This document shows, piece after piece, positions 8,789 to 17,560 of a DNA stretch of 31,375 bases (positions are counted from its first letter, which is position 1; every line of letters starts with the position of its first letter). A program made the position numbers and the translations under genes. This stretch comes from CAYSDL01 sp964429875. Lineage in GTDB: Bacteria > Fidelibacterota > Marinisomatia > SCGC-AAA003-L08 > D37C17. The stretch is from positions 1 to 31,375 of the forward strand of contig CAYSDL010000015.1 of assembly GCA_964429875.1 (NCBI GenBank). Direction: 5' to 3'. The notes beneath the pieces are model-generated. The model saw nothing but the letters and a program-made list of their open reading frames with translations. It was not told where the DNA came from and ran no database searches.

Positions 8789-9912
8789 GATTAGTATTCT
8801 ACTTAAGTTTTTTTCTATTTTCATCCTGCTCATTGATACTTAATTTTCAAGATTTACCTAAACCAGAAGGACAATATATTATTGGAACAGATGTTTTTAC
8901 CTGGGAAGATACTTATCGTGATGAATGGTTTACAAAAGATAAAATAGATACACGAAAGATAGTTGTTCAAATCTGGTACCCCGCATCAGAGAAATCTGAC
9001 TCATTGTATCCTTATATGGATAATGCAAACATAAGGATTCAGTCAATATCAGAAAGAATAGGAAAAGGGAAGGGACTTATTAAACCTGCATCGCAGGTAA
9101 AAACAAATACGTATTACAAAGCTAAGCCGATTGATGAAAAATTTCCTCTGATTCTATTTTCTCATGGACTTGGAGGTTATAAAACACAAAACTTGATTAA
9201 TATAGAAACTCTAGTAAGTCAAGGTTATATAGTTATTGCACCAGATCATACATATGATGCTACCATTACGATTTTTGATGATGGGACAACTATTGGATTT
9301 GAAGCTGGATTGCCTGATGATGTTTCTCCTGAACAGTTTTGGAGCACACGAATTCCTCAAATAAATACAAGAGCATCAGATATGAGTTTTCTGATTGACA
9401 AGCTACAAACGATGCAGGATTATAATTTATATAATTCCATTGATTTTAATAAAATTGGAATATTTGGACATTCATTTGGAGGTGCAACAAGTGTTGTTTC
9501 TTCATGGAATGATACAAGAATATCAGCATGTCTAAATTTAGATGGATGGTTTGTTCCAATTGTTGATGAAATAATAAATACTGGGCTTAAAATTCCTTTT
9601 TGTTATATAGGACAAGAATCCTGGAAAAATACACCTTTAAACTATCCAAAATTAAATACTTTTTATAAAAATTGCTCTGGTGATGCTTATGTACTAAAAG
9701 TAAAAAAAACACATCACTTTGATTATGCTGATATGCCTTATTTTAGTAGCATTGGAAGAATGGTTTCTTCTGGAAAAAATGTTGATAAATATTTTACAGT
9801 AAGATTAAGTAATCTAATAACAGGATTTTTTAACGAATATTTAAAAAATCAACCTTATGACTGGACTCAAAATATTGTTGATAATTATGATACCATAATT
9901 AATTTTAAATGA
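8785..9912 (+). CDS. PAF-acetylhydrolase-like alpha/beta-hydrolase, predicted lipoprotein
   Basis: A 375-residue serine hydrolase resembling platelet-activating-factor acetylhydrolase, which removes short or oxidised acyl chains from phospholipids. The N terminus is hydrophobic and ends in FSSC, so Cys15 is a plausible lipidation site, although Phe at -3 is not ideal. The family layout is visible: VVQIWYPA, FPLILFSHGLGGYKT, the nucleophile elbow GIFGHSFGGAT with Ser230, LDGW with Asp253, and KKTHHFDYAD with the catalytic His (310 or 311). It overlaps both neighbours by 4 bases, making it the middle gene of a coupled trio with the Mpo1-like and VOC proteins. A lipid-ester substrate is likely; the exact one is unknown. 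Confidence 0.85.
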   Translation: MRLVFYLSFFLFSSCSLILNFQDLPKPEGQYIIGTDVFTWEDTYRDEWFTKDKIDTRKIVVQIWYPASEKSDSLYPYMDNANIRIQSISERIGKGKGLIKPASQVKTNTYYKAKPIDEKFPLILFSHGLGGYKTQNLINIETLVSQGYIVIAPDHTYDATITIFDDGTTIGFEAGLPDDVSPEQFWSTRIPQINTRASDMSFLIDKLQTMQDYNLYNSIDFNKIGIFGHSFGGATSVVSSWNDTRISACLNLDGWFVPIVDEIINTGLKIPFCYIGQESWKNTPLNYPKLNTFYKNCSGDAYVLKVKKTHHFDYADMPYFSSIGRMVSSGKNVDKYFTVRLSNLITGFFNEYLKNQPYDWTQNIVDNYDTIINFK

Positions 9913-10331
9913 ATGATAATCTAAGACCATTTCACTTAGCTTTTCCTGTTAATAATATTGAGGAAACCATTACCTGGTATACTGAAAATTTATTTTGTAA
10001 AGTTGGAAGACGTGATCTTAAATGGGTAGATTTTAATTTTTTTGGACATCAAATTTCTGCTCATCTTTCTACAAATGATAGTCTATCAATTTTAAATCCT
10101 GTTGATGGATATAAAGTGCCTGTAAGGCATTTTGGAATAATTTTAGAACAAGGACAATGGCAAAAACTTGCAGATAATCTAAAAAAAAATAATGTAGGAT
10201 TCATTATTGAGCCTTATACTAGATTTAAAGGTGAAGCTGGTGAGCAATCAACTATGTTTATTGAGGATCCAAGTAGAAATGCTATTGAATTTAAAGCATT
10301 TAAGAAAGATCAAATGATTTTTAAAAATTAA
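9909..10331 (+). CDS. VOC-fold (glyoxalase/dioxygenase superfamily) protein
   Basis: A 140-residue single-module VOC protein. This superfamily includes glyoxalase I, extradiol dioxygenases and bleomycin- or fosfomycin-resistance proteins. The N-terminal RPFHLAFPVNNIEETITWY supplies His9, VPVRHFGIILE supplies His74, and EDPSRNAIEFKAF supplies Glu127, matching the usual metal-binding His-His-Glu positions. It starts inside the stop of the lipoprotein hydrolase gene (ATGA at 9909) and its stop overlaps the convergent esterase gene by 4 bases (TTAA). The substrate cannot be deduced. Operon context with two lipid-related genes suggests handling of a breakdown product, which is an inference. Confidence 0.88.
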   Translation: MNDNLRPFHLAFPVNNIEETITWYTENLFCKVGRRDLKWVDFNFFGHQISAHLSTNDSLSILNPVDGYKVPVRHFGIILEQGQWQKLADNLKKNNVGFIIEPYTRFKGEAGEQSTMFIEDPSRNAIEFKAFKKDQMIFKN

Positions 10332-11443
10332 GTGTCTAAAATCATTTGAATTAAAATAACTATATCTAAAACATTATTATCCTCATCATCATTTAGATCA
10401 GCTGAAGTTTGAAATTCTCCAGATAAAATAATGTTCACTAGACTTACAATATCAAGAACATTTATTTCCTCATCACCATTTATATCTCCTGCAATGCCAT
10501 CATCTGAACAAATAACATCATATAAAAATGAGCTTGTAAAATCTACTTCAAGTTCTAGGTTTGATGAGAAAGGAACATGGTCTTGACCAACATAGGTATG
10601 CAAGGCACTATAGTTTCCAAGCTCCTGCATTCTTTGATGAATAATATAGCTTCCATCAATCTGAATATTTAGCCCAAATAATGTTACCAAATTATCATCA
10701 TAGGGGACAGTTGAATCTTGGTCCCCATGCATACTTACAACTGGGATATCATTTTCAACAATCCAGTATTGATCACCTACTGCCCCACATAAATTAACAA
10801 TTCCATGGAAGCTAGAATCATAGCCATCATTACCTGAAGTTCCTTCAAACCCTCCAAAATCATCATAATCATCTAATAGAAATGAAGGGATCTCTTCATA
10901 TTCATCTAGGTACCCTGAATTTACTGCAGCAATTGCTCCTGCTGATACTCCCCCTACAAAGATTCTATTAGAATCAATTCTATATGTCTCCTGTGATAAC
11001 TCATCCATCATTCTAAAATAACGTATAGCAGCTTTAACATCATGAATTGCTTTTAATACAGCTTTATAAGCAACTTCTTCAGTAGGATTAAAAATTAAAA
11101 CAGGTGAAAGTCTATAATCTATAGCGACAGCAACATATCCTCTTTGTGCATACTGAGTGCAAAGTGCTACTATATCACCACTTGATTTAGATCCTCCAAT
11201 AAAGGAACCTCCAAACATAAAAAATATTAATGGCCTATCTGAGAGCTCATCATTTTCTGGTGAATATATATCCATATACAGAGTTTGCGTATAATCAACT
11301 CCCAATAAATTTTGATTTATATTTTCACCATATTCAATTTCATACTGTACATCAACATTGAATATTTCTTCTAAATACCTACCTCCAATGCAATCTTCCT
11401 GAGAAAACATAAAACTTATAAATATTGCTACTATTATGTACAT
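10328..11443 (-). CDS. Secreted carboxylesterase (alpha/beta-hydrolase) with C-terminal dockerin-like domain
   Basis: A 371-residue exported esterase of the BD-FAE/Est type. A short signal peptide ends near residue 14 (FISFMFSQ). The oxyanion region is FMFGGSFIGG, with Phe replacing the usual His of HGGG. The nucleophile elbow is VGGVSAGA with Ser167, followed by HGDQDSTVPY (Asp243) and GQDHVPF (His289), a complete triad. Residues about 319-371 form the paired dockerin-like module (GDINGDEEINVLDIV, ADLNDDEDNNVLDIV). The gene lies 8 bp behind an EamA transporter in the same orientation and overlaps the convergent VOC gene by 4 bases. It probably acts outside the inner membrane on ester-linked polymers or lipids; no specific substrate can be read. 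Confidence 0.87.
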   Translation of the reverse strand: MYIIVAIFISFMFSQEDCIGGRYLEEIFNVDVQYEIEYGENINQNLLGVDYTQTLYMDIYSPENDELSDRPLIFFMFGGSFIGGSKSSGDIVALCTQYAQRGYVAVAIDYRLSPVLIFNPTEEVAYKAVLKAIHDVKAAIRYFRMMDELSQETYRIDSNRIFVGGVSAGAIAAVNSGYLDEYEEIPSFLLDDYDDFGGFEGTSGNDGYDSSFHGIVNLCGAVGDQYWIVENDIPVVSMHGDQDSTVPYDDNLVTLFGLNIQIDGSYIIHQRMQELGNYSALHTYVGQDHVPFSSNLELEVDFTSSFLYDVICSDDGIAGDINGDEEINVLDIVSLVNIILSGEFQTSADLNDDEDNNVLDIVILIQMILDT

Positions 11444-11451
11444 ATTATAAC

Positions 11452-12321
11452 CTATTTTATTTTTTTATATCTGGAGATTAAAATTAATCCTAGAAATGTA
11501 ATAAATCCACCTAAAAATATATTTATAGTAATCACCTCAGAAAAAATAAAAAAAGCAAAAATAGTTGCAATAATAGGTTCTCCAAGTGGAAAGGCAGCTG
11601 CAATTGTAGGGGAGACATAACGTATAGAATAGTAAATAGAATTATGGCCTAGAATTGTTGGGACCAGGCCTAAAAATATTAACCCTAAATATTCATTTAG
11701 GTTGTGATCAATCATATTTTCATTTGTAAAAATTGCTATTAAAAGTAGAGTGATTGATGCAGACAAATATAAACTTCTTGTATATACAATTGTATCTTCA
11801 CTTTCTCTAACCTTTTCTCCAATCATAAGTGCCATTGCAATACTTATAGAACAAAGGATTGCATACAAGTTTCCAATTGTATATTGTGAATCTAAATTAA
11901 ATTGATACCCTAAAATAATTAAAGAACCGATAAGTGTAAACAGCAAGCCTAATAAAACTTTTTTATTATAATATCTTTTAAGAATAAATAATTCAACAAG
12001 TAATGTAAAAAATGGAGCTAAAGTTCCTAAAAATGTAGCATTTGCTATTTTAGTTATTTTTACAGCTTCAAAAAATAATGCAAAATGAATCCCAAGTAAG
12101 ATTCCAGCATATATTGTTTTGTTTATATTTGCATTTATTTTCATCTTTCCCTGTGGCCTTATGAAACTAAAGAACCAAAGAGCAATTGCAGCAATAAACA
12201 TTCTCCAAAAAGATATAGAGACTGCTCCAACTCCTGTTAAAGCTCGCCCAACTATAGGAGATGTACTTACAGATAATAACGCAATCACAAGTAATATTGT
12301 AATTTTCTTATTCATAATCAT
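11452..12321 (-). CDS. EamA/DMT-superfamily transporter
   Basis: An inner-membrane protein of 289 residues with about ten hydrophobic helices arranged as two EamA repeats. The first contains SFWRMFIAAIALWFFSF and the second SLYLSASITLLLIAIF. The late block AAAFPLGEPIIATIFAFFIF is characteristic of this family. Members move metabolites, amino acids or nucleotide precursors, and the substrate cannot be predicted. Two close ATGs (12321 and 12315) could serve as the start; neither has a ribosome site. It is the first gene of a likely pair with the secreted esterase and is divergent from the PNGase operon. It is only distantly similar to the second EamA gene in this window, so a recent tandem duplication is unlikely. 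Confidence 0.92.
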   Translation of the reverse strand: MIMNKKITILLVIALLSVSTSPIVGRALTGVGAVSISFWRMFIAAIALWFFSFIRPQGKMKINANINKTIYAGILLGIHFALFFEAVKITKIANATFLGTLAPFFTLLVELFILKRYYNKKVLLGLLFTLIGSLIILGYQFNLDSQYTIGNLYAILCSISIAMALMIGEKVRESEDTIVYTRSLYLSASITLLLIAIFTNENMIDHNLNEYLGLIFLGLVPTILGHNSIYYSIRYVSPTIAAAFPLGEPIIATIFAFFIFSEVITINIFLGGFITFLGLILISRYKKIK

Positions 12322-12403
12322 TATTAAATTATAATTAAAAATGATAAAAATGGGATAATAATTAGTGTTTTATTATATTATTGTGCTAAGAAGGAGAAAA
12401 ATT

Positions 12404-14326
12404 ATGCTTACAAGTGTTTTAACAAAATTAATTAGTATATCTATTTTAATTTCATCTACTCTGATTTTTTGCGATGAGTTTTCAGAAGGTCCTTATGGAA
12501 TCAATTATTTAGATATTGCTGCGCCATTTGAACTGCCTGATTTAAACCTTTCTATTCAAGGAGATGCAAATCTTGATGAGAATGTTAACATACAGGATAT
12601 TATTTTAGTTGTAGGACAAATTTTAGGGACTATGTCTCTTAATGCTGAGCAACTCGATCAAGCTGATGTTAATAATGACAACATTGTTGATATTCTTGAT
12701 ATTGTTAGTCTTGTAGGTTTAATTCTTCATCCAGAAGATCCTACATGGGATTTTGAACAGCAGTGGACGGGTAATGATTCATATATATTTATTCAATATG
12801 ATCCATCTGTAACTCTTTCTACTGCACTTTGGGCATCTTCTACAAAAGATCAATTAATTGAAATTTCTCCAATGAATGTTCATTACTTCTTTATATCTAA
12901 TAGATCCCAATATGAGGATGATGTAATTTATATTAAAAGTCAATTTGATGAGATTCTAAGTGGTCTAACACAAGAGCTTCAAAATCATTGGAATAACCAC
13001 TTACATTTTATAAATGCTAGGACGTCCTCTCTTGATAATTGGATTGGTCAAGCTTTAGATGGAAAATCGTCATTAGCAATTGATTCATTCCAAAAAATTA
13101 AGCAGATTGGATATCTTGGTAATCCTGCAAACTTTACAGGTACTTATATTCACTACCTAGCACATGAAGCTCTCTATTATAAACATTTAAATGATATTTT
13201 TGATGATAACGGTGAAACGTATGATGAAATCGTTGTATTTGATGAAGAAATTTATACAGGAGGATGGGCCTCTTCTATAAGTCAAATGATTCAAACTCCT
13301 ACAGAATTTTCTTCACTTGTTTATAATAAAATGGAAGTTGAATTACTGCGTGGATGCCCAGATGGAAATGGAGGATATAGCGATCAGGGGTGTGATGATT
13401 ATGATCGTATTGCTCATATGTATTTTTGCGAAGGCCAATGCTATGAAACTCAATACTATGGAAATGCTGATGAAACAACGTGTATCGAAGGAGGTAATTC
13501 TTGGGATACCGAGCTGGAAATCTGCTATCAGATATTTTATTTAGATGATATTGAAGAAAGTGTATGCAATGAAACTGATAATTATACATGGAATGCAAAT
13601 AGAGAGTGTTATGAAATAGCTAGATGGATTACTCCATTTGACAGACAACCTCATTCATTAACTGACATCACACCATTTTTAGCAGCATTTAGATCTAATG
13701 GTGGTGAAGAAAAAATGATAAAATTTCAAGAATCTGGATGGCCTAATAGTTTATTAACTCTTAAAATCAGATTGTATCATGGAGATAATAATAATGGTGT
13801 GCAACGTGAATTTTTACCCCTTTGGAATGGAACTGTTCAATTTAATCCAAACTATGGTAATAATAGACCACCACAAGTTTTTACTGTCCCTGAAAACGCA
13901 ACAAAAGTAGAATTTGTTTCTTATATTACTGGACATGGCTGGGGAAGCGCTGGCTGTTTTAATTGCTGTGAATTTTGCAATTCTCAACATAATTTTAGTG
14001 TCAATGGTGGTGTACTTGAATTCAATCAAGCATTTCCAGATGCATCATCTTCTACCCATTGTATGAACCCAGAAACTATCGTCCAAGGTGTTTGTCCCAA
14101 CCAATATGGAACTTGGGGCTATGGTAGAGCTGGATGGTGTCCTGGAATGGACGTAGATCCATTTATCATGGATATTACAGATTATGTACAACTAGGTGAT
14201 GATAATGTAATCGATTATGATGCTTGCAGAGTAAGTGGTAATAACTGCGTTACACCTCCAACATGTCAAGGGGATGGATACTGCCCTGAAGTTGCAATGT
14301 CATCTTATATCATAATATCATACTAA
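12404..14326 (+). CDS. Secreted PNGase F-type peptide:N-glycosidase with N-terminal dockerin-like domain
   Basis: A 640-residue exported enzyme predicted to cleave the Asn-glycan bond of N-glycoproteins. I place the start at the ATG at 12404, preceded by AAGGAG at a good distance; an upstream ATG at 12365 would add 13 residues before the signal peptide. After the signal comes a paired dockerin-like module (about 53-112), then a region of unknown type to about residue 280. The C-terminal half aligns with Elizabethkingia PNGase F recalled from memory: CDDYDR gives Asp334 (Asp60 there), FQESGW gives Glu443 (Glu118), CCEFC gives Glu523 (Glu206), and RAGWCPGM is identical. A duplicated 28-residue Cys module sits in the first jelly-roll. 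It is the first gene of a tight plus-strand cluster. Confidence 0.85.
   Translation: MLTSVLTKLISISILISSTLIFCDEFSEGPYGINYLDIAAPFELPDLNLSIQGDANLDENVNIQDIILVVGQILGTMSLNAEQLDQADVNNDNIVDILDIVSLVGLILHPEDPTWDFEQQWTGNDSYIFIQYDPSVTLSTALWASSTKDQLIEISPMNVHYFFISNRSQYEDDVIYIKSQFDEILSGLTQELQNHWNNHLHFINARTSSLDNWIGQALDGKSSLAIDSFQKIKQIGYLGNPANFTGTYIHYLAHEALYYKHLNDIFDDNGETYDEIVVFDEEIYTGGWASSISQMIQTPTEFSSLVYNKMEVELLRGCPDGNGGYSDQGCDDYDRIAHMYFCEGQCYETQYYGNADETTCIEGGNSWDTELEICYQIFYLDDIEESVCNETDNYTWNANRECYEIARWITPFDRQPHSLTDITPFLAAFRSNGGEEKMIKFQESGWPNSLLTLKIRLYHGDNNNGVQREFLPLWNGTVQFNPNYGNNRPPQVFTVPENATKVEFVSYITGHGWGSAGCFNCCEFCNSQHNFSVNGGVLEFNQAFPDASSSTHCMNPETIVQGVCPNQYGTWGYGRAGWCPGMDVDPFIMDITDYVQLGDDNVIDYDACRVSGNNCVTPPTCQGDGYCPEVAMSSYIIISY
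13439..13606 (+). repeat. Tandem 28-residue Cys-rich repeats inside the PNGase domain
   Basis: Two adjacent 84-base units encode 28 residues each with the shared frame C-Y-x3-Y-x8-C-x-E, then a Trp and acidic residues. Unit 1 begins CYETQYYGNADETTC, unit 2 begins CYQIFYLDDIEESVC, and the next Cys-Tyr-Glu follows at 13607. PNGase F has only a short loop at this point, between its catalytic Asp strand and its YEIGRFITP strand. The segment is therefore an insertion that has duplicated. The DNA copies have diverged, so the event is not recent. Confidence 0.8.
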
Positions 14327-14336
14327 GGAGAAATCT

Positions 14337-14912
14337 ATGGATACATCATTAAAACCAGATGCACTATACTTTAAAAAACAGATTTATATTCTTTTATTAT
14401 TAAGTATATTTTTTTACATATTTTTTATTCCATTTTGTTTAATTATTTTAAGTGAAAATGGACCAGCATTATTTATTCTATTCCTTGGAACTGTAGGATG
14501 GGCAGTATTATGTGCTATTATTTTGTTCTTTATTAAATTATGGATAAATAACCTTAGTTATATTATTAAAGATACAAGTATAACAATATATCAAGGTATT
14601 TTCACAAAGGTTGAACAAAATATTCCTGATAGAAAAGTAACAGATTTTATTTTACGTAGGGGTTTATTAGATCGCTTTTTAGGAATTGGATCAATTAAAA
14701 TACAAACAGCAGGTGGATCAGGTGAAATGGGATATGAAGGCATTCTTAGTGGCATTTTAGATTATGAAGAAGTACATAAAAATTTAAGAGATAAGCTTGT
14801 TAATATTCAAACTCCAAGTAGTGCTCCTATCCAACAAACTGAAAATGCTAATGATTTAGTTTTAAATGAAATTCTTGCTGAATTGAAGGATATTAACAAA
14901 AAAATAAATTAA
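14337..14912 (+). CDS. Membrane protein with bacterial PH domain (bPH2/YdbS-like)
   Basis: A 191-residue protein. Two transmembrane helices lie at about 14-38 and 42-65 (FYIFFIPFCLIILS, LFILFLGTVGWAVLC). They are followed by a bacterial pleckstrin-homology-like domain containing ITIYQGIFTKVEQNIPDRKVTDF and GIGSIKIQTAGGSG, the usual bPH2 pattern. The acidic C terminus (NEILAELKDINKKI) looks like a short coiled helix. A Shine-Dalgarno AAGGAG overlaps the end of the PNGase gene, 10 bp upstream, so both are likely on one mRNA. Function in this family is poorly known; membrane stress or envelope roles have been proposed. Confidence 0.85.
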   Translation: MDTSLKPDALYFKKQIYILLLLSIFFYIFFIPFCLIILSENGPALFILFLGTVGWAVLCAIILFFIKLWINNLSYIIKDTSITIYQGIFTKVEQNIPDRKVTDFILRRGLLDRFLGIGSIKIQTAGGSGEMGYEGILSGILDYEEVHKNLRDKLVNIQTPSSAPIQQTENANDLVLNEILAELKDINKKIN

Positions 14913-14934
14913 TAATTATTAAAGGAGTATGATA

Positions 14935-15786
14935 ATGATTATAGATTTTTTTTTGCCATCATCTCTTATTTTTATAATGTTCACATTGGGCGCTGGGTTA
15001 ACTACCAAAGATTTTAAAAATATCTTATTTGAACCCAAAGCATTTGGATTGGGCATTATAAATCAAATGATAATTCTTCCTATAGTTGCATTTTCTATTA
15101 TATGTGTTATTGGACTAAAAAATGAAATGGCCGTAGGGATGATGATACTTGCTTGCTGTCCTGGAGGAGTCACTTCAAATATGATTACAAAGCTTGCAAA
15201 GGGTGATACAGCGCTCTCAATATCATATACTGCTGTAGCAAGCATTGTAACTGTTATTACACTTCCTTTGATTGTAGGATTTTCCATGAAACATTTCATG
15301 GGATCAAATGCCCCAACCATAAACATTTTTTCTTTAGGATTAACAATGTTCTTAATAACAACACTACCTGTTTCTCTAGGTTTATATTTTAATACAAAAT
15401 ATCAGAGTATTACTAATGCGTTTACACCTATCGCAAATAAAATTTCAACTGCGTTGTTTATTATCATTGTTACTGGCGCACTAGCAAGCGAATGGGATGC
15501 ATTTATTAGTAATTTATATACACTAGGTCCTGCTATTATTGCATTAATTATCATAATGCTACTTATCGGCTATAATAGTGCTAAATGGTTCAATATAAGT
15601 AAAAAGAAGGCTGCTACTATAGCCATAGAATCCAGCATTCAAAATGCAACAGTAGGAATTACAATTGGGAATTTAATACTTAGTCAAGAAATAGGTTTAT
15701 CAATATTAAGTCTTCCCTCTGGTGTATATGGAATATTGATGTATCTAGTTTGCTTACCTTTTGTATTTTTATTTCTAAAACAATAA
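14935..15786 (+). CDS. Bile acid:sodium symporter (BASS) family transporter
   Basis: An inner-membrane, probably sodium-coupled carrier of organic acids, 283 residues with about nine or ten hydrophobic helices. Characteristic blocks are FTLGAGLTTKDFKNI in the first helix-loop, ACCPGGVTSNMITKLAKGD (the conserved sodium-site crossover), and ESSIQNATVGITIGN near the C terminus (second crossover). I prefer the ATG at 14935 because AAAGGAG lies 7 bases upstream; the ATG at 14929 is only one base from that site. The gene follows the PH-domain gene by 22 bp and is probably co-transcribed. The substrate is unknown; bacterial relatives carry pantoate, pyruvate-like acids or sterol acids. Confidence 0.9.
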   Translation: MIIDFFLPSSLIFIMFTLGAGLTTKDFKNILFEPKAFGLGIINQMIILPIVAFSIICVIGLKNEMAVGMMILACCPGGVTSNMITKLAKGDTALSISYTAVASIVTVITLPLIVGFSMKHFMGSNAPTINIFSLGLTMFLITTLPVSLGLYFNTKYQSITNAFTPIANKISTALFIIIVTGALASEWDAFISNLYTLGPAIIALIIIMLLIGYNSAKWFNISKKKAATIAIESSIQNATVGITIGNLILSQEIGLSILSLPSGVYGILMYLVCLPFVFLFLKQ

Positions 15787-15798
15787 TTATTAATAACA

Positions 15799-15972
15799 AT
15801 GGATTTCAATAAAAATAACATCATCGCAACTGTAATTATTTTTTCTGGTTGCATAATTACAAGCTGGATTACTCAAAGAAATGATATAATAGAGAAATTA
15901 ATAACTGCAGGTGGTTTAAGCATAGGTTATTTTTTTGTAGATTCTGTAAAACAGAAAAATAAAAAAAAATAA
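15799..15972 (+). CDS. Small hypothetical membrane protein (57 residues)
   Basis: An ATG at 15799 opens a 57-codon frame ending at TAA 15970-15972. It begins MDFNKNNIIATVIIFSGCII and has two hydrophobic stretches (about 8-23 and 35-49) separated by TQRNDIIEK, with a lysine-rich tail. This suggests a two-helix hairpin in the inner membrane. It lies 12 bp after the BASS transporter stop in the same direction, fitting the end of that operon, perhaps as a small accessory subunit. I recognise no family. There is no strong ribosome site, but coupling to the upstream gene could substitute for it. Confidence 0.6.
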   Translation: MDFNKNNIIATVIIFSGCIITSWITQRNDIIEKLITAGGLSIGYFFVDSVKQKNKKK

Positions 15973-16013
15973 ACTATCTCATAATTATAAAATTTATTAA
16001 TAATTAATAACTA

Positions 16014-17504
16014 TTATTGTTCTAATATTATATTTACTAAAATAACAACATCAAGAACATTTAAAATTCCATCCTGATTAATATCTGCAAGCCACAACTG
16101 TTCATCGGTAGGATTATTAAGTTCTAATATATAGTTTAAAAGGATTACAATATCAAGAACATCAATTTGTGTATCTAAATTAATATCACCAATAACACCT
16201 AAGGCCAATGAACCTTCATTGCAAAACCAAGCAGACGTTCCACAATCATTAACAGCTTCAATACAATATTCATATACTGTATTTTGTTCAACAAACAAAT
16301 CCTGATAGTACAATTCTTGACTAGAGGGGATAATACTTAAGAGAGATTCATCCCTATATAAATAATAATACTGTGCATTATCTGAGATAGCCCAACTTAT
16401 ATCAATATATTCAACGAAATCATTGGATACAGAAATATCACTTATCATATCAGCTTCATTTTTTCTACTACCTATAACACAAGTCCACTCTGATTCTCCA
16501 CATCCATTAATAGCAGACAGACAATATTCATGTTCAATATCAGTTTGGGCAAAATAATCACTATAACTATTATCACTAGAATTTAAACTAATAACAAACT
16601 CACCATCTCTATATAATGTATACCCATCAACACCATCGGTATTTGACCAATTTAAATTTACATAATCACAAAATTCTTCTTGACTGGCTAAAAAGTTATT
16701 AGGTGTATTTTCTGTTTCACAAATATAATATAATTCTACTTGTACCCAGTTAACGTTATAATTATCCTCAGACCCAATAACAGGCTGAAATGTCCCAGAA
16801 CACCAAACATCATTTAACATTTCATTATTAATTACATAAGGACCATTAACAGTATTGCTTTCACTTAGTGTAACCTGAAAATCACTCCAAGAACAATTGT
16901 TGTTTTTAACTGATAATGTAGTTTCAGATGAAAGAGGTAAGTAATCACACTGAACTCCTGCAACATAAATCCTAGCTTCTAATACTTCATCATAATTAGG
17001 AGGAGGAAAACTCCAAGCAACCTCACCATAATAATCAAAAGGATTGTACCAACTATCGTTATACCCTACCACTACACAATCAGAGGTATCTAAGCACATA
17101 CATGAGTTATTTGTTTCTCCGCTAGAAGTGCTATACTGGTTCCCCTGTAGAGTCATAGCCCAATAATCTCTTGTATTAGGAGATTGATAATCTTGATCTA
17201 TAACCCTATAGTTTGATTTATTAAAACTTTCACGCAAAATTACATATTGCCCTTCTGACATTAATCTATGATAGGATGCACGGCCACCATACAGCTGAAT
17301 ATCAGGAAAAATTGATACAGCTCTTTCCACTAGACTATCTGTCTTCATATCAAGTTGCACAAGATATAATCTCTCCTCTTGCTGCTTACTTAATAAAGCA
17401 TCTAGCTTTCCATTATCTATAAACTCTTTTATAGGTAGTTCATTTTGTTCTTGAGTAAAAACAAAAGAAAATGATAATATTAATATATACAATTTGATTT
17501 TCAT
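16014..17504 (-). CDS. Secreted protein with two FN3-like domains and C-terminal dockerin-like domain
   Basis: A 496-residue exported protein without a recognised enzyme domain. A signal peptide (about 1-17, ILILSFSFVFTQ) precedes an unknown N-terminal region. A Cys-containing, beta-rich segment (about 125-265) follows, including WVQVELYYIC, which may be a jelly-roll or carbohydrate-binding fold. Two fibronectin-III-like domains come next, each with a similar Cys pattern: EYCLSAINGCGESEWTC and EYCIEAVNDCGTSAWFC. The last 58 residues are the paired dockerin-like module (GDINLDTQIDVLDIV, ADINQDGILNVLDVV). It faces the small membrane protein across 41 bp and is divergent from the aminotransferase across 56 bp. 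It is likely a binding or structural surface protein. Confidence 0.75.
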   Translation of the reverse strand: MKIKLYILILSFSFVFTQEQNELPIKEFIDNGKLDALLSKQQEERLYLVQLDMKTDSLVERAVSIFPDIQLYGGRASYHRLMSEGQYVILRESFNKSNYRVIDQDYQSPNTRDYWAMTLQGNQYSTSSGETNNSCMCLDTSDCVVVGYNDSWYNPFDYYGEVAWSFPPPNYDEVLEARIYVAGVQCDYLPLSSETTLSVKNNNCSWSDFQVTLSESNTVNGPYVINNEMLNDVWCSGTFQPVIGSEDNYNVNWVQVELYYICETENTPNNFLASQEEFCDYVNLNWSNTDGVDGYTLYRDGEFVISLNSSDNSYSDYFAQTDIEHEYCLSAINGCGESEWTCVIGSRKNEADMISDISVSNDFVEYIDISWAISDNAQYYYLYRDESLLSIIPSSQELYYQDLFVEQNTVYEYCIEAVNDCGTSAWFCNEGSLALGVIGDINLDTQIDVLDIVILLNYILELNNPTDEQLWLADINQDGILNVLDVVILVNIILEQ

Positions 17505-17560
17505 GATTCAGAATATATGTAATATAAAAAATTTACCTTAATAATTATTAGATTTATATC

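Noticed and set aside
12365..12403. Upstream ATG extending the PNGase gene by 13 residues
   Set aside because: The added residues (including RRRK) precede a normal signal peptide, and the strong AAGGAG site fits the ATG at 12404, not the one at 12365.
13299..13598. Minus-strand frame of 99 codons inside the PNGase gene
   Set aside because: It lies opposite conserved catalytic sequence and has shadow-like composition with many His and Tyr residues.
15973..16013. AT-rich palindrome (around ATTAATAATTAAT) as a terminator between convergent genes
   Set aside because: It has no GC stem or proper T-run and is expected by chance in such AT-rich sequence.
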